Shown: positions 19,477-29,502, counted from the first letter of the stretch. The stretch: DNA of 57,626 nucleotides from an uncultured Pelagibacteraceae bacterium (GCA_902537905.1 CACBDD010000003.1:1-57626); one strand, 5' to 3'. Translations and numbers: made by a program. Notes: generated by a model from the letters alone, not told the origin.

Positions 19477-20697
19477 TTATAGAAAGCCTTGTTCTTTAGC
19501 TTTACTAGTGTAAGCAGCCTCAACATCTTTCAATGCTTGTTCAGCTGATTCTTTACCTTGTAAAAACTCAACAATCTCACTTCCTAATGCACCATGCATT
19601 AAACCCATTTGCGGTAACATTGGATATGGTTTTGCGCCCATTTTTACGGCCTCAATTACGCCAATAGATTTTGGTCCTGGAACAAATCCTTCTACCAACC
19701 AAACAGCTTGGTCAGCAGCGTCAGCAACCATTTTCTTATTTGATGCAGCGTGAGCTAAAGCTCTAAATGTAGCCTCTGCGTCAGCGTCAGATCTGTTTTT
19801 TGCAAGTGTGAAACCATCCCACCATAAAGTTGCAGCAGGGATATTTCCACCTCCAACTGTAGCTGGTCCAGTTAGTTTTGTAGCTTTAGTAATATTAGCA
19901 TCACCTTCATCATCTAAAAGTGTACCTGATCTAGAAGCCCACAATGTCATTAAAGCAACATTTCCAGATTCCCACTCAACTTTAATAGCTTCACTGTCAT
20001 GTGTTAAATAATCTGGGTTACTTAATTCAGATAATTTTTTAAGCATGTTTAAAGTAGCAACACCTTTTGCATTATTTACATTTGGTTCTGCACTTCCAGA
20101 CTTAAAGAATTCACCACCATGACCAATATACATGTTAACAAACTCTTCTGCTAAGTTCCAACCAGCTTTGTAAGCAGCGGCATACGGATATTGCATTTTT
20201 CCTGAAGCTCTAATTTTTTCAGAAGCAGCAACTACCTCTTCATATGTTTTTGGAACAGCTATACCAAGATCTTTTAAAACATCTTCTCTGTAGTATAAGT
20301 GTTGAGTGTTAGCCATAAATGCTACAGCCATTACTTTTCCATCAATTGTGATCAATTGAGAGTCTTGAATTCCTTTTCCATATTTTTTAACAAGATCATC
20401 TAAAGGTCTTATTAAATCTTGGTTCATTAAAGGAACGATTGAACTGTTTGCTGCAATTCTAGCTGAAAATTCAGATGGATTTGCAGTAAGAGCTGGCACT
20501 GCGATTTTATTGTGCTCTGATGAATGAGTCACTTTAAAATCTGCGCTTCCTTTACATTGTTTAGAAGTTTCAACGAAAGTTCTTAATGCAGGAAAATCAT
20601 TAGCCAAAATATTTATTGAACCACTTTTAATGTTACAATCTGCATAAGCAGAAGTTCCAAAAAGTAAAAACAATAAAGTAACTAGTATTTTTCTCAT
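19477..20697 (-). CDS. Carbohydrate ABC transporter substrate-binding protein
   Basis: Signal peptide MRKILVTLLFLLFGTSAYA; extracellular SBP family 1 pattern (YYREDVLKDLGIAVPKTYEEVVAASEKI). Confidence 0.9.
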   Translation of the reverse strand: MRKILVTLLFLLFGTSAYADCNIKSGSINILANDFPALRTFVETSKQCKGSADFKVTHSSEHNKIAVPALTANPSEFSARIAANSSIVPLMNQDLIRPLDDLVKKYGKGIQDSQLITIDGKVMAVAFMANTQHLYYREDVLKDLGIAVPKTYEEVVAASEKIRASGKMQYPYAAAYKAGWNLAEEFVNMYIGHGGEFFKSGSAEPNVNNAKGVATLNMLKKLSELSNPDYLTHDSEAIKVEWESGNVALMTLWASRSGTLLDDEGDANITKATKLTGPATVGGGNIPAATLWWDGFTLAKNRSDADAEATFRALAHAASNKKMVADAADQAVWLVEGFVPGPKSIGVIEAVKMGAKPYPMLPQMGLMHGALGSEIVEFLQGKESAEQALKDVEAAYTSKAKEQGFL

Positions 20698-20782
20698 ATG
20701 TTTTCTCTCTTTATATTAATTGTTAAATTATAATTTAAGTTCAAAAACTATATCTATTACGAAGTTTAAATTAAAGAGGAAA

Positions 20783-21910
20783 TTAAATCACTTTTGACGC
20801 AAGTTCTGCACCATGCACTAAAGACTCTAGTTTCTTGTAAACTATATTTTCATCAACATTTCCAAAGCCAGCAAAGGTGCTAAAGCCACAATCTGTCCCA
20901 GCAATTAGCTGATCTTTTTCAATTACTTTTGAGTAAGTTACAATTCTATTTTTTACAACCTCGGGATGTTCGACAAAGTTTGTAGTAGAGTCAATGACTC
21001 CAGGAGCAATTATTTTATCTTTTGGAATTTTTAACTTTTCAAAAATTTGCCACTCATGAGAATGTCTTGGATTAGAAGACTCAATTAAATAAGTTTGTAC
21101 ATTAGCTTTTAAAGCTATTGGCATAATTTTTTCTAGTCCAATGTCGTGTAAATGGGGTCCTTCATAATTACCCCAGCATATGTGCATTCTTATTTTGGAG
21201 CTATCGATATTACTAATTGCATTATTTAAACATTCTATTTGTTTTTCTGCTCTAATTAAAAATTCTTCTTCAGATAAATCTTTAAAAGTCATGTGTCTCG
21301 CTAATGCTAAATCTGGACAATCTAACTGAAGTTTTAATCCATTTGATGTAATCTCTTCATATTCATCTTTCATTAGGTTAGATAAATTTTCTAAATATTC
21401 ATCATCATTTTTATAAAATTTATTTGGTAAGAAAGCTGAAATAACTCCTGGAGAAGCAGCATTCATAAAAGCGTCTTTGTGATTATTTTTTTCTAATGAT
21501 TGCTTAAAATTATTAATATCTTTTGTTAAAGAGGTTTTGTCTTTAATTTTTAATTCACTTGTACAACAAGGTCTTGTGTAAGTAGGAGTACCACCTGTTC
21601 TTGCAATTCTTTCTTTAAAAGATGGAAAGTCATCTAAATCTTTTGGCGCTTTTCTTTCACTCTCTCCTGAAAAGCCATCAATTCTATCTTTAACATAAGT
21701 TGCATAGCTAATCTTAGACATTTCACCGTCACTAATATAGTCAATTCCAACCTCTATTTGCTTTTTAACAATATTATCTACATCTCTTTGAACAATCTCA
21801 TCAAATTGATTTAAATCTATTTTTTCTTTTTGATCTTTCTTGAATAAGAGATCGGATAATTCATTTGATCTTGGTAAACTTCCTACATGTGTTGTTTTAA
21901 TTTTACTCAT
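20783..21910 (-). CDS. MetE C-terminal-like / cobalamin-independent methionine synthase II family protein
   Basis: TTHVGSLPRSNEL...DYISDGEMSKISYATYV...HICWGNYEGPH...LIAGTDCGFSTF. Confidence 0.85.
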   Translation of the reverse strand: MSKIKTTHVGSLPRSNELSDLLFKKDQKEKIDLNQFDEIVQRDVDNIVKKQIEVGIDYISDGEMSKISYATYVKDRIDGFSGESERKAPKDLDDFPSFKERIARTGGTPTYTRPCCTSELKIKDKTSLTKDINNFKQSLEKNNHKDAFMNAASPGVISAFLPNKFYKNDDEYLENLSNLMKDEYEEITSNGLKLQLDCPDLALARHMTFKDLSEEEFLIRAEKQIECLNNAISNIDSSKIRMHICWGNYEGPHLHDIGLEKIMPIALKANVQTYLIESSNPRHSHEWQIFEKLKIPKDKIIAPGVIDSTTNFVEHPEVVKNRIVTYSKVIEKDQLIAGTDCGFSTFAGFGNVDENIVYKKLESLVHGAELASKVI

Positions 21911-21913
21911 AAT

Positions 21914-22876
21914 TTATTTCATTAAAATTTGTTTCCAAATTGCAACCTCATCATACAAAACCCATTCTCTTATAACATTTCCATGAATTATTTCTGCATG
22001 GTTTATACCCATTATAAAAATATTTTTATTTGAATTTTTTCCAAATTCTTCAGTGTCTTTAGAATGATTACCTTCCAGAAACCATCTTATTGACGCTTTA
22101 GGATTTTTATCTGGTTCTTCCAAATAACCAATGTGCTCTATAGAAAAATTTATATCGCTCAAAGTATTCTTTAAAGCATTCCAAAATTTGATTATATCTT
22201 CTCTTCCATGTCCAATTTTATTTCCAGGCCAATAAATAGTTGCGGCTCTTGCATAATCTGAAAAATCATAATTATCCTTGAAGATATTTGTCAATATTTT
22301 GGAGTATTTACCTCCAGCAGAATCATCAGGAACAATGCCTTGTTTGTAATCTGAATTCATCTCAGAATTTGAATTAAATAATTGTTTTGCTTTTTCAAAA
22401 CCACCTTCTTTATCTATAAGCATTTGAGCAAAATCTTTTGGTGTAAATCCTATTTGTCTTACCATCGCACCTTGATCACGAACAATCCATTCATCATAGA
22501 CTTGATTATTTTTGCATGCACAATCAGCAATTACTCTATAATAAATATCTTTACCAGTTGGTTTGCCATAAGAACCATCACCAAGATGTGTTCCTTTGCT
22601 TAAAATTCTATGAGACGAATGATAACCGACATCATCATTTCCATTCCAAATCACATCTTCTCCAAGCAGTTGCCTGTTAGGAAATTCTTTTAATGTTGCA
22701 TAGGTAGCATCAATTACAGGTTTATTTCCATATGTGACACCAAACGGTGATCTAACTTGAATGTTATCACTATAAAACTGACCAATAGACTCAACATCTT
22801 TATTTTCCCAAATTTGTTTAGTTATTTTTAGTATGTAATCAGGAAAGTTTTTATATTTTGGATCAAAACCCTTCAT
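21914..22876 (-). CDS. Tandem SnoaL-like (polyketide cyclase/NTF2-fold) protein
   Basis: Two SnoaL-like halves. Likely start is the MKGFDPKYKNF codon at 22876, adjoining the cupin gene stop; the ORF track extends to 22906. Confidence 0.7.
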   Translation of the reverse strand: MKGFDPKYKNFPDYILKITKQIWENKDVESIGQFYSDNIQVRSPFGVTYGNKPVIDATYATLKEFPNRQLLGEDVIWNGNDDVGYHSSHRILSKGTHLGDGSYGKPTGKDIYYRVIADCACKNNQVYDEWIVRDQGAMVRQIGFTPKDFAQMLIDKEGGFEKAKQLFNSNSEMNSDYKQGIVPDDSAGGKYSKILTNIFKDNYDFSDYARAATIYWPGNKIGHGREDIIKFWNALKNTLSDINFSIEHIGYLEEPDKNPKASIRWFLEGNHSKDTEEFGKNSNKNIFIMGINHAEIIHGNVIREWVLYDEVAIWKQILMK

Positions 22877-23820
22877 TAGATTTGTGTTACACAATTCAAG
22901 TAACAATACTCATTTTCATCTATTTTAATATTAACATTTGAATTAATTGGAATAGAAATTGTATCTTTAGGATTTAAAATACATTGAAAATCATCAATCA
23001 TAATTTCCCATTTTCCAGTCCTTGAAAACATTATTGTAGGTTTTTCAAATTTTAAATTAGTTATATGACCTTTACTGGATTTTAAAATCGAAAGATTAAA
23101 TCCGGTATCTTGTTTTATTACTGGAGAGAATTCTTTTTTTTCAAATTTATTTCCAATAATTTGAATTAAATAAATATTTTCATTTAGTTTATTTTCATAT
23201 TTTGAATTTTCACTATTTTTACATATAAATTTTTCTAGTTGATTTAGTTTGTAGTTATCAAATTTTTTAATTTCTTCTTGAGAAATAGGCTTAAGAATTG
23301 TTTTTCCTTCTGGAATTTTATTAATAGATAAATCAATTAACGAGTTATCATTTAAAAGCGCCATACCAGTTTTTTTTGCTTTTTCTAAAACACTTGGTAC
23401 CCAAGTTATTATTCCAGGATCATCCCCTCCTAAAACAACAAAAATTAATCCTTCTTCATCTCCTGCGTTTTCAAATGCTCTAAACATGTTAGTTGGCATT
23501 GAAATTATGTCGCCAGCATTCAAGATTGTTTCATCTTTTCCTTCCGCTCCCCAATAAAACCTCCATCTACCAGAATAAATTAAAAATACTTCTGCAGTTG
23601 TGTGACTATGTAAACCCGATCCATTTTTGGGTAATGCTGACACAGCACCTAAATTAAAACTATGAGGCATAGCAATTTTTATAAATTGTTTGCTATCTTC
23701 AGCTACACCAGGTCCAACTATAGAATAATTTTTTCTCTCTTTGTGGCCTTCAAGTTTTCCTTCCACAAAGGGTAGAGTGCTTGGAACCAACTCATTAAAT
23801 TTTGCTAACCTTTTTTCCAT
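22876..23820 (-). CDS. Bicupin-like protein
   Basis: GSGLHSHTTAEVFLIYSGRWRFYWG...LNAGDIISMPTNMFRAFENAGDEEGLIFVVLGGDDPGI; second degenerate cupin at the C-terminus. Confidence 0.75.
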   Translation of the reverse strand: MEKRLAKFNELVPSTLPFVEGKLEGHKERKNYSIVGPGVAEDSKQFIKIAMPHSFNLGAVSALPKNGSGLHSHTTAEVFLIYSGRWRFYWGAEGKDETILNAGDIISMPTNMFRAFENAGDEEGLIFVVLGGDDPGIITWVPSVLEKAKKTGMALLNDNSLIDLSINKIPEGKTILKPISQEEIKKFDNYKLNQLEKFICKNSENSKYENKLNENIYLIQIIGNKFEKKEFSPVIKQDTGFNLSILKSSKGHITNLKFEKPTIMFSRTGKWEIMIDDFQCILNPKDTISIPINSNVNIKIDENEYCYLNCVTQI

Positions 23821-23869
23821 ATGTTATTCTAATTGAATTATGATATTAACCCTACTTAAATTAAAATAA

Positions 23870-24955
23870 ATGCCAATACAACAATTTGATACAGGTTTAA
23901 AAGAACAACATGGTGTAAAAAAATTAGAAATTACACCTGAAGAAAATTTCAATAATAAAACAAAAGTAAGAGGCTACTTAAAAACAATCATAGAAGGTGG
24001 AATATCTAAATTAGATCAAAATATAGAAAATTATTTTGATAAAGATGTAAAAGTTAATTGTTTTCACCCTGTTAATGAATTTGAGGGTGCAAATACATTT
24101 AAAGAAAAATTTTGGCTACCTCTATTTGAAGCTTTCCCAGACATTGAGAGAAGAGAACAGATAGTCATTGGAGGTACATTTAGAGATAAAGTTCAAGTTG
24201 GATCAGTATCTATGCTTTCAGGCACGTTCAAAAAATCTATTTTTGGGATAAAGCCAATTAATAAAATGGTAAATCTTAAATGTTGTGAAGTTCATGAATT
24301 AAAAAATGATAAAATAGTAGAAAGTTATATCTTAATCGATCTATTAGATTTGATATTTCAAACAGGTAAAAATCCAATCAAACCTTCAAGAGGTTCAGAG
24401 GGAAATTGGCTAAACCCAATTAATACCGATGGTGTAGATTATTTTGAAAAAGATATGAAAGTTTCTGAAGCAAGTTTAGACCAATCTTTAACGATGCAAA
24501 GAAGCTTGAACATAAAGCCAGAATTAGAAACTAATTCAGATAAAGAATTAAAAGAAAAATTAATTAATCATCCACAAAGTGAATTTTGGCATGATAAAAT
24601 GATATGGTATGGGCCAAGTGGAATAGGTACTGGAAGAAACTTAGAGGGATTTGTCGATAACCATCAGTTACCATTTAGAAAAACTTTTAAAGAAAGAAAT
24701 TATTGGAAACTAGGACATTACTGTGAACTTGGTGATGGAAATTTTTCAATGACTGCTGGCTGGCATAGCATACAGGCAGTTTACGGATCAGATGATTGGT
24801 TAGGATACAAATCCGATAATCAAAACGTAACTATGAGAGTAATGGATTTTTACCATCACCAAGAAGGTAAAATTAGAGAAAACTGGGTACCTATAGACTT
24901 AATACATATACTTAAGCAAATAGGTATTGATGTGTTAGATTTAATAAAGGACTAG
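23870..24955 (+). CDS. Tandem SnoaL-like protein (second)
   Basis: Two NTF2-like segments (IENYFDKDVKVNCFHPVNEFEG... and HDKMIWYGPSGIGTGRNLEGF...). Confidence 0.68.
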   Translation: MPIQQFDTGLKEQHGVKKLEITPEENFNNKTKVRGYLKTIIEGGISKLDQNIENYFDKDVKVNCFHPVNEFEGANTFKEKFWLPLFEAFPDIERREQIVIGGTFRDKVQVGSVSMLSGTFKKSIFGIKPINKMVNLKCCEVHELKNDKIVESYILIDLLDLIFQTGKNPIKPSRGSEGNWLNPINTDGVDYFEKDMKVSEASLDQSLTMQRSLNIKPELETNSDKELKEKLINHPQSEFWHDKMIWYGPSGIGTGRNLEGFVDNHQLPFRKTFKERNYWKLGHYCELGDGNFSMTAGWHSIQAVYGSDDWLGYKSDNQNVTMRVMDFYHHQEGKIRENWVPIDLIHILKQIGIDVLDLIKD

Positions 24956-25317
24956 TCTTTTAACTTATCCCACTCAGACATTCCGCCAGTAATGTTTTTA
25001 ACATTTTTGACACCCATGTCTTTCATTGTTTTTGTAGCAAGAGTGCCTTGACCGCCTAAACCACAAAAAACTACAAACTCTTTATCTGGGTTATTTTTAA
25101 AAATATCATTTTCTAAGGGACTTCCCTCTGCTAAATAAAATTCAAGCAATCCTCTGTCCATGTGTATGGCATTTCCTATTGTACCATTAGAAAAACTTTC
25201 TTTATCTCTTACATCAATAAATTGAACATTAGGATCATTTAATTTTTTCTTTGCATCTTCAGCAGAAATGTTTTCAATTTCACTTCCTACACTCATAAGT
25301 TCATCAAATTTTTTCAT
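24952..25317 (-). CDS. Rhodanese-domain protein
   Basis: VQFIDVRDKESFSNGTIGNAIHMDRG...FVVFCGLGGQGTLATKTMKDMGVKNVKNITGGMSEW. Confidence 0.9.
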   Translation of the reverse strand: MKKFDELMSVGSEIENISAEDAKKKLNDPNVQFIDVRDKESFSNGTIGNAIHMDRGLLEFYLAEGSPLENDIFKNNPDKEFVVFCGLGGQGTLATKTMKDMGVKNVKNITGGMSEWDKLKD

Positions 25318-25334
25318 TTAAAATCCCTAAATTA

Positions 25335-26621
25335 TTAGTTTTGAAAACCGTATTTTCTTAATCTCACATCACCTGTTCTAGCATGTGCTTCCATTCCTTC
25401 GTATCTAGAAATTCTTGCACAAGCAGCACCAACTTCTTTTGTTGCAGCCTTACTCATTCTTTGGAAACTTAATGTCTTAATAAATTTACCAACAAATAAA
25501 CCCCCTGTGTATCTACCTGCACCTTTTGTTGGTAAAATGTGATTTGTACCTGAACATTTATCTCCATAAGCAACAGTTGTTTCTTCACCAATGAATAAAG
25601 ATCCATAATTTTTTAATCTATCGTGGTACCATTGTAAATTTTTAGTTTGGACTTCTAAATGTTCTGGAGCGTATTCATCACTAACTTTAGCGATCTCTTC
25701 ATCAGTGTCACAAAGGATTACTTCACCATAATCTCTCCATGCAGCACCTGAATTTTCTCTTGGAAGATCTGGTAAATCTGCAATTAATTCTGGAACTCTT
25801 TCCATTACATAATCTGCAACTTTTTTACTTTTAGTAAACAACCAAGCAGGAGAATTGTACCCATGCTCAGCTTGTCCAACTAAGTCATATGCTACCATCT
25901 CAGGATCAGCAGTCTCATCAGCAATTACTGCAATTTCTGTAGGTCCTGCAAATAAATCTATACCAACTTTTCCAAATAAAATTCTTTTTGCTTCCGCAAC
26001 AAATTGGTTTCCAGGCCCAACCAAAATATCTGCAGGTGCATTACCAAATAATCCATTTGTCATTGCTGCAATAGCTTGTACACCACCTAAATTCATTATT
26101 ACATCAGCTCCGCATAAGTCAGCTGTATAAACAATTGATGGATGTACTCCAACTCCAGGTTTAGGAGAACTACAAACTATAATATTTTTAACACCAGCTA
26201 CTTTTGCTGTTGTTACACTCATTACGGCTGAAGCTATATGAGCGTATCTTCCAGCAGGCACATAACAACCTGCTGTGTTTACAGGAATAAGTTTTTGTCC
26301 AGCAAATAAACCGTCAGATAATTCAACTTCAAAGTCTTGACCATAATTTTTTAATTGTGCTTCAGCAAACTTTCTAACTCTTTCATGAGAGAACTGAATA
26401 TCATCTTTAGTTTTTTGATCTAAATTTTTTTTTATTTCTTCAATTTTTTCTTTTGAAACAATTACATCACCTTCATATTTATCAAATTTTTTCGAAAGCT
26501 CCTTACAGCCCTCTTCTTTACTAGTCTCAATATCTTTAAGAATATTTTCAACAATTTCTCTTGTTTTTGTGTCGTCAGTTGATGATGTTTTTGGTGATTT
26601 TTTTAAGTATGTAATTGCCAT
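25335..26621 (-). CDS. HisD-family dehydrogenase (histidinol dehydrogenase or HpsN-like sulfopropanediol dehydrogenase)
   Basis: PVNTAGCYVPAGRYAHIASAVMSVTTAKVAGV, VGPGNQFVAEAKRILFG, DLFAGPTEI, GTNHILPTKGAGRYTGG. Likely start MAITYLKK at 26621. Confidence 0.85.
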   Translation of the reverse strand: MAITYLKKSPKTSSTDDTKTREIVENILKDIETSKEEGCKELSKKFDKYEGDVIVSKEKIEEIKKNLDQKTKDDIQFSHERVRKFAEAQLKNYGQDFEVELSDGLFAGQKLIPVNTAGCYVPAGRYAHIASAVMSVTTAKVAGVKNIIVCSSPKPGVGVHPSIVYTADLCGADVIMNLGGVQAIAAMTNGLFGNAPADILVGPGNQFVAEAKRILFGKVGIDLFAGPTEIAVIADETADPEMVAYDLVGQAEHGYNSPAWLFTKSKKVADYVMERVPELIADLPDLPRENSGAAWRDYGEVILCDTDEEIAKVSDEYAPEHLEVQTKNLQWYHDRLKNYGSLFIGEETTVAYGDKCSGTNHILPTKGAGRYTGGLFVGKFIKTLSFQRMSKAATKEVGAACARISRYEGMEAHARTGDVRLRKYGFQN

Positions 26622-26681
26622 TTCTCTCCTTTTAAATTTCAATTTATTTAAATGAATTTCTTTTGAAATTCAATGAAACAT

Positions 26682-27593
26682 TTAGTCTAAAGCTACTACC
26701 GCAGCTGCAATTGAAGCTAAACGTGCTTGAGCCTCATCAGATCTACTAGTTATTACCACTGGCACTTTTCCGCCAACTACTACTCCTGCCGCACATGCAC
26801 CACTAAAGTATATAAGCATTTTAACCAAGGCATTACCTGCCTCAACACTTGGCACTAATAACACATCTGCCTCACCCGCAACTGTATTTTTAATCCCTTT
26901 TATTCCAGCAGATTTTTTTGAAATACTATTATCAAACGCTAAAGGTCCAAAAACATCAGCATTTAAATTTTCTTTTTTGGCTAATTTTGTAATTTCTGCA
27001 GCCTCAATAGAACTTGGTACACTTTCTAATACTTCTTCAGTTGCAGATAATACGGATACTTTCGGTCTTTCAATTCCTATTCTATTTGAAAAATTAACTA
27101 CATTTTTAAGAATGTGCATTTTTGTTTTAATATTCGGCAAAACATTTAATGCTCCATCAGTAATAATTAATGGTTTATCATCTTTACCGGTAGTCATATG
27201 CCAGATATGACTTAATCTTGTTTTTCCCAATAAATTATATTCACGTTTAAGCACTTCTTTCATAAGCACATCCGTATGAATATGGCCTTTCACTATTATT
27301 TGCACCTTGCCTTCACTTGCTAATTTAGCTGCAATTTTAGCAGTATCATTTTCTACAGGTTCATGGATAAGTTCATATTTAGAAATATCCCATTTGATAT
27401 CTTCAGCGCATTTTTGAATTTCTACTTCATGACCAATAAATATTGGCTCAATTAAATTTTCATTAACCGCATCTTGAACTGATAACATGGGTAAAGGTTT
27501 ACCAGCATTTACAACCGCAACTGTAACTCCTTTTTTTTTATGAGCTAAATCTAATAAGTTGTTTGGACAGACAATTTCTTTGTTTGAGAGCAT
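26682..27593 (-). CDS. Phosphate acetyl/butyryltransferase family protein
   Basis: PTA_PTB pattern: VVNAGKPLPMLSVQDAVNENLIEPIFIG...ITDGALNVLPN...GPLAFDNSISKKSA...ADVLLVPSVEAGNALVKMLIYFSGACAAGVVVG. Confidence 0.88.
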   Translation of the reverse strand: MLSNKEIVCPNNLLDLAHKKKGVTVAVVNAGKPLPMLSVQDAVNENLIEPIFIGHEVEIQKCAEDIKWDISKYELIHEPVENDTAKIAAKLASEGKVQIIVKGHIHTDVLMKEVLKREYNLLGKTRLSHIWHMTTGKDDKPLIITDGALNVLPNIKTKMHILKNVVNFSNRIGIERPKVSVLSATEEVLESVPSSIEAAEITKLAKKENLNADVFGPLAFDNSISKKSAGIKGIKNTVAGEADVLLVPSVEAGNALVKMLIYFSGACAAGVVVGGKVPVVITSRSDEAQARLASIAAAVVALD

Positions 27594-27694
27594 TTTTTTC
27601 TACAAATAAGTGAAAAAACTGAACATGTATATAAAAAAAAATTCTTTATATAAATTTAACAAGTTTATATAATTGGTTTTGAGCGGGGGAGACT

Positions 27695-28546
27695 TTGGAA
27701 ATTGTAACTAAAATTGCGCCAATTATTTTAGCCTTGATAATGTTAGGCTTAGGCCTAGGATTGAAACTAGAAGATTTTGGAAGAGTATTTAAAACACCAA
27801 AAGATTTTATTGTTGGTTTTATTTCTCAATTAATAATTCTTCCAATCGTAGCTTACATATTAATTTTAATTTTAAGAACACCGCCTGAAATAGCAATAGG
27901 GGTTATGATTATAGCTGCGGCACCAGGAGGTGTAACATCCAATGTAATGACAAAATTTGCTGATGGTGATGTTGCATTATCTATATCTTTAACTGCTGTA
28001 ATTAGTTTACTTAGCATTATAACTGTTCCTCTTATAATCTTTACATCTGCAGATTTGCTTGGAATAACAGAAGTTTCTCGAAACATTTCAATGACAGGAA
28101 TAGCTTTAAAAATGTTTTTAGTTGTGACTGTGCCTGTTATTTTAGGGATGATTATAAGAAGATTTGCTGAAAATTTTATTTCATCTAAAGTTGAAATATT
28201 TAACAAACTTAACATTGTGTTGTTTGTAATTTTTTTCATTGCGGCATTTTATGAAGAAAGAGATAGTATTATAAGCTTTATAAAACAAGCAGGTCTAATC
28301 GCTTTAATTTTAAATATATCAATGATGGTAATTGCATATTACATTGCAAAAGCTTTTGCTTCGGGTGTTAAGCAAATGAAGTGTATCGCTTTAGAATGTG
28401 GATTGCAAAATGGTACTTTAGCTTTATTTGTTTCTACGCAAATATTTGGCACTGATATATTATACGCATTACCGACAGGTGCTTATGCGCTAATTATGTA
28501 TATCACTGGATTTATTTTTATTTCTTTTTTAAGAAAATCTAATTAA
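27695..28546 (+). CDS. BASS family (bile acid:sodium symporter-like) transporter
   Basis: TTG start; MLGLGLGLKLEDFGRVFKTPKDFIVG...AAAPGGVTSNVMTKFADGDVALSISLTA...ALECGLQNGTLALFVS. Confidence 0.9.
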   Translation: MEIVTKIAPIILALIMLGLGLGLKLEDFGRVFKTPKDFIVGFISQLIILPIVAYILILILRTPPEIAIGVMIIAAAPGGVTSNVMTKFADGDVALSISLTAVISLLSIITVPLIIFTSADLLGITEVSRNISMTGIALKMFLVVTVPVILGMIIRRFAENFISSKVEIFNKLNIVLFVIFFIAAFYEERDSIISFIKQAGLIALILNISMMVIAYYIAKAFASGVKQMKCIALECGLQNGTLALFVSTQIFGTDILYALPTGAYALIMYITGFIFISFLRKSN

Positions 28547-29502
28547 GGATTTATTATTCTTATTTGATTAAAAATTTTATAGATAAAATTACCTAAACTA
28601 AGCATGTTTTCGTTTATCATTTTACCAGTTTTTTGAAAGGCACTATCTTTAGCATTAAATGTAATTAACTTTTTTTCATTAATATGAAGATATTTTTTAT
28701 CAATTAAAAATTTTAATTTTCTAACAACGGTAGGTCTTGGAATACCGGTTATCTCAGAAATTGACATAGCATTTACACCTCTTACATCAGAACCCATAAC
28801 CGCTTTATGGTATGAACGTATGTTTTTTTTTGAAGAAAATTCTTTATTCTTTACTGCATTGATTATAACTACCATTCCAATAGCTAAATATTCTAAATCT
28901 TTAAGCTCAGCTCTCCATCTATTTATATAAATAAACCAGAATTTATTAAACTGATACCAACAGTAAGAGAAATTTTCTTTCATCGCAGAAATTATTTCAT
29001 TAACTGAATAAACTTCAGTTACAAGTTTTTCTTTTTTTAAAATTTTATTAAATTCATGCAAAATAGTTGCAATCTCTGTCAGCGTATTAGTTGCTCTAGC
29101 TAAGTACAATGTATCTCTTACAACAAATATTTTTTTACCAGACCTTTTGATTGTTCCTTCTTTCTCTAATTCTAAAACTTTTCTTCTAATACTTTCTTTA
29201 GGAACCCCTAAATCTTTTGAGATGTCTGAGATGTTAATTTTTTCAATTTCGATTGATTTATCCCTATAAAAAGTGTCGTAGTCTATTTTTAATCCATTTT
29301 GCCTAAAATATATAAGGTTGATATTTATCAGATATATAATGATGATGAATTTATCTATATCTTTGTAATGATCATATGCTCTGACAAACCAATTACTGGT
29401 TAAAGTAAAATAAGAGGGTGCCAGTGCGGCAAAATTTTCTTGAATTACTTTATTGATTATCTTTTCATCAATGTGAGCGGATATACTAGGTAAAATGTTC
29501 AT
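28543..29502 (-). CDS. Putative transcriptional regulator with two winged-helix-like segments
   Basis: ISDISKDLGVPKESIRRKVLELEKEGTIKRSGKKIFV and, about 140 aa later, SISEITGIPRPTVVRKLKFLIDKKYLHINEKKLI. Confidence 0.7.
   Translation of the reverse strand: MNILPSISAHIDEKIINKVIQENFAALAPSYFTLTSNWFVRAYDHYKDIDKFIIIIYLININLIYFRQNGLKIDYDTFYRDKSIEIEKINISDISKDLGVPKESIRRKVLELEKEGTIKRSGKKIFVVRDTLYLARATNTLTEIATILHEFNKILKKEKLVTEVYSVNEIISAMKENFSYCWYQFNKFWFIYINRWRAELKDLEYLAIGMVVIINAVKNKEFSSKKNIRSYHKAVMGSDVRGVNAMSISEITGIPRPTVVRKLKFLIDKKYLHINEKKLITFNAKDSAFQKTGKMINENMLSLGNFIYKIFNQIRIINP

Noticed and set aside
27601-27694. Homopolymer-rich A/T stretch upstream of the BASS gene as a regulatory curved DNA element
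   Set aside because: A/T tracts are ubiquitous in this composition; nothing distinguishes it from background.
27853-28239. 128-aa minus-strand ORF opposite the BASS transporter
   Set aside because: Antisense shadow of a conserved membrane protein; no RBS or family.
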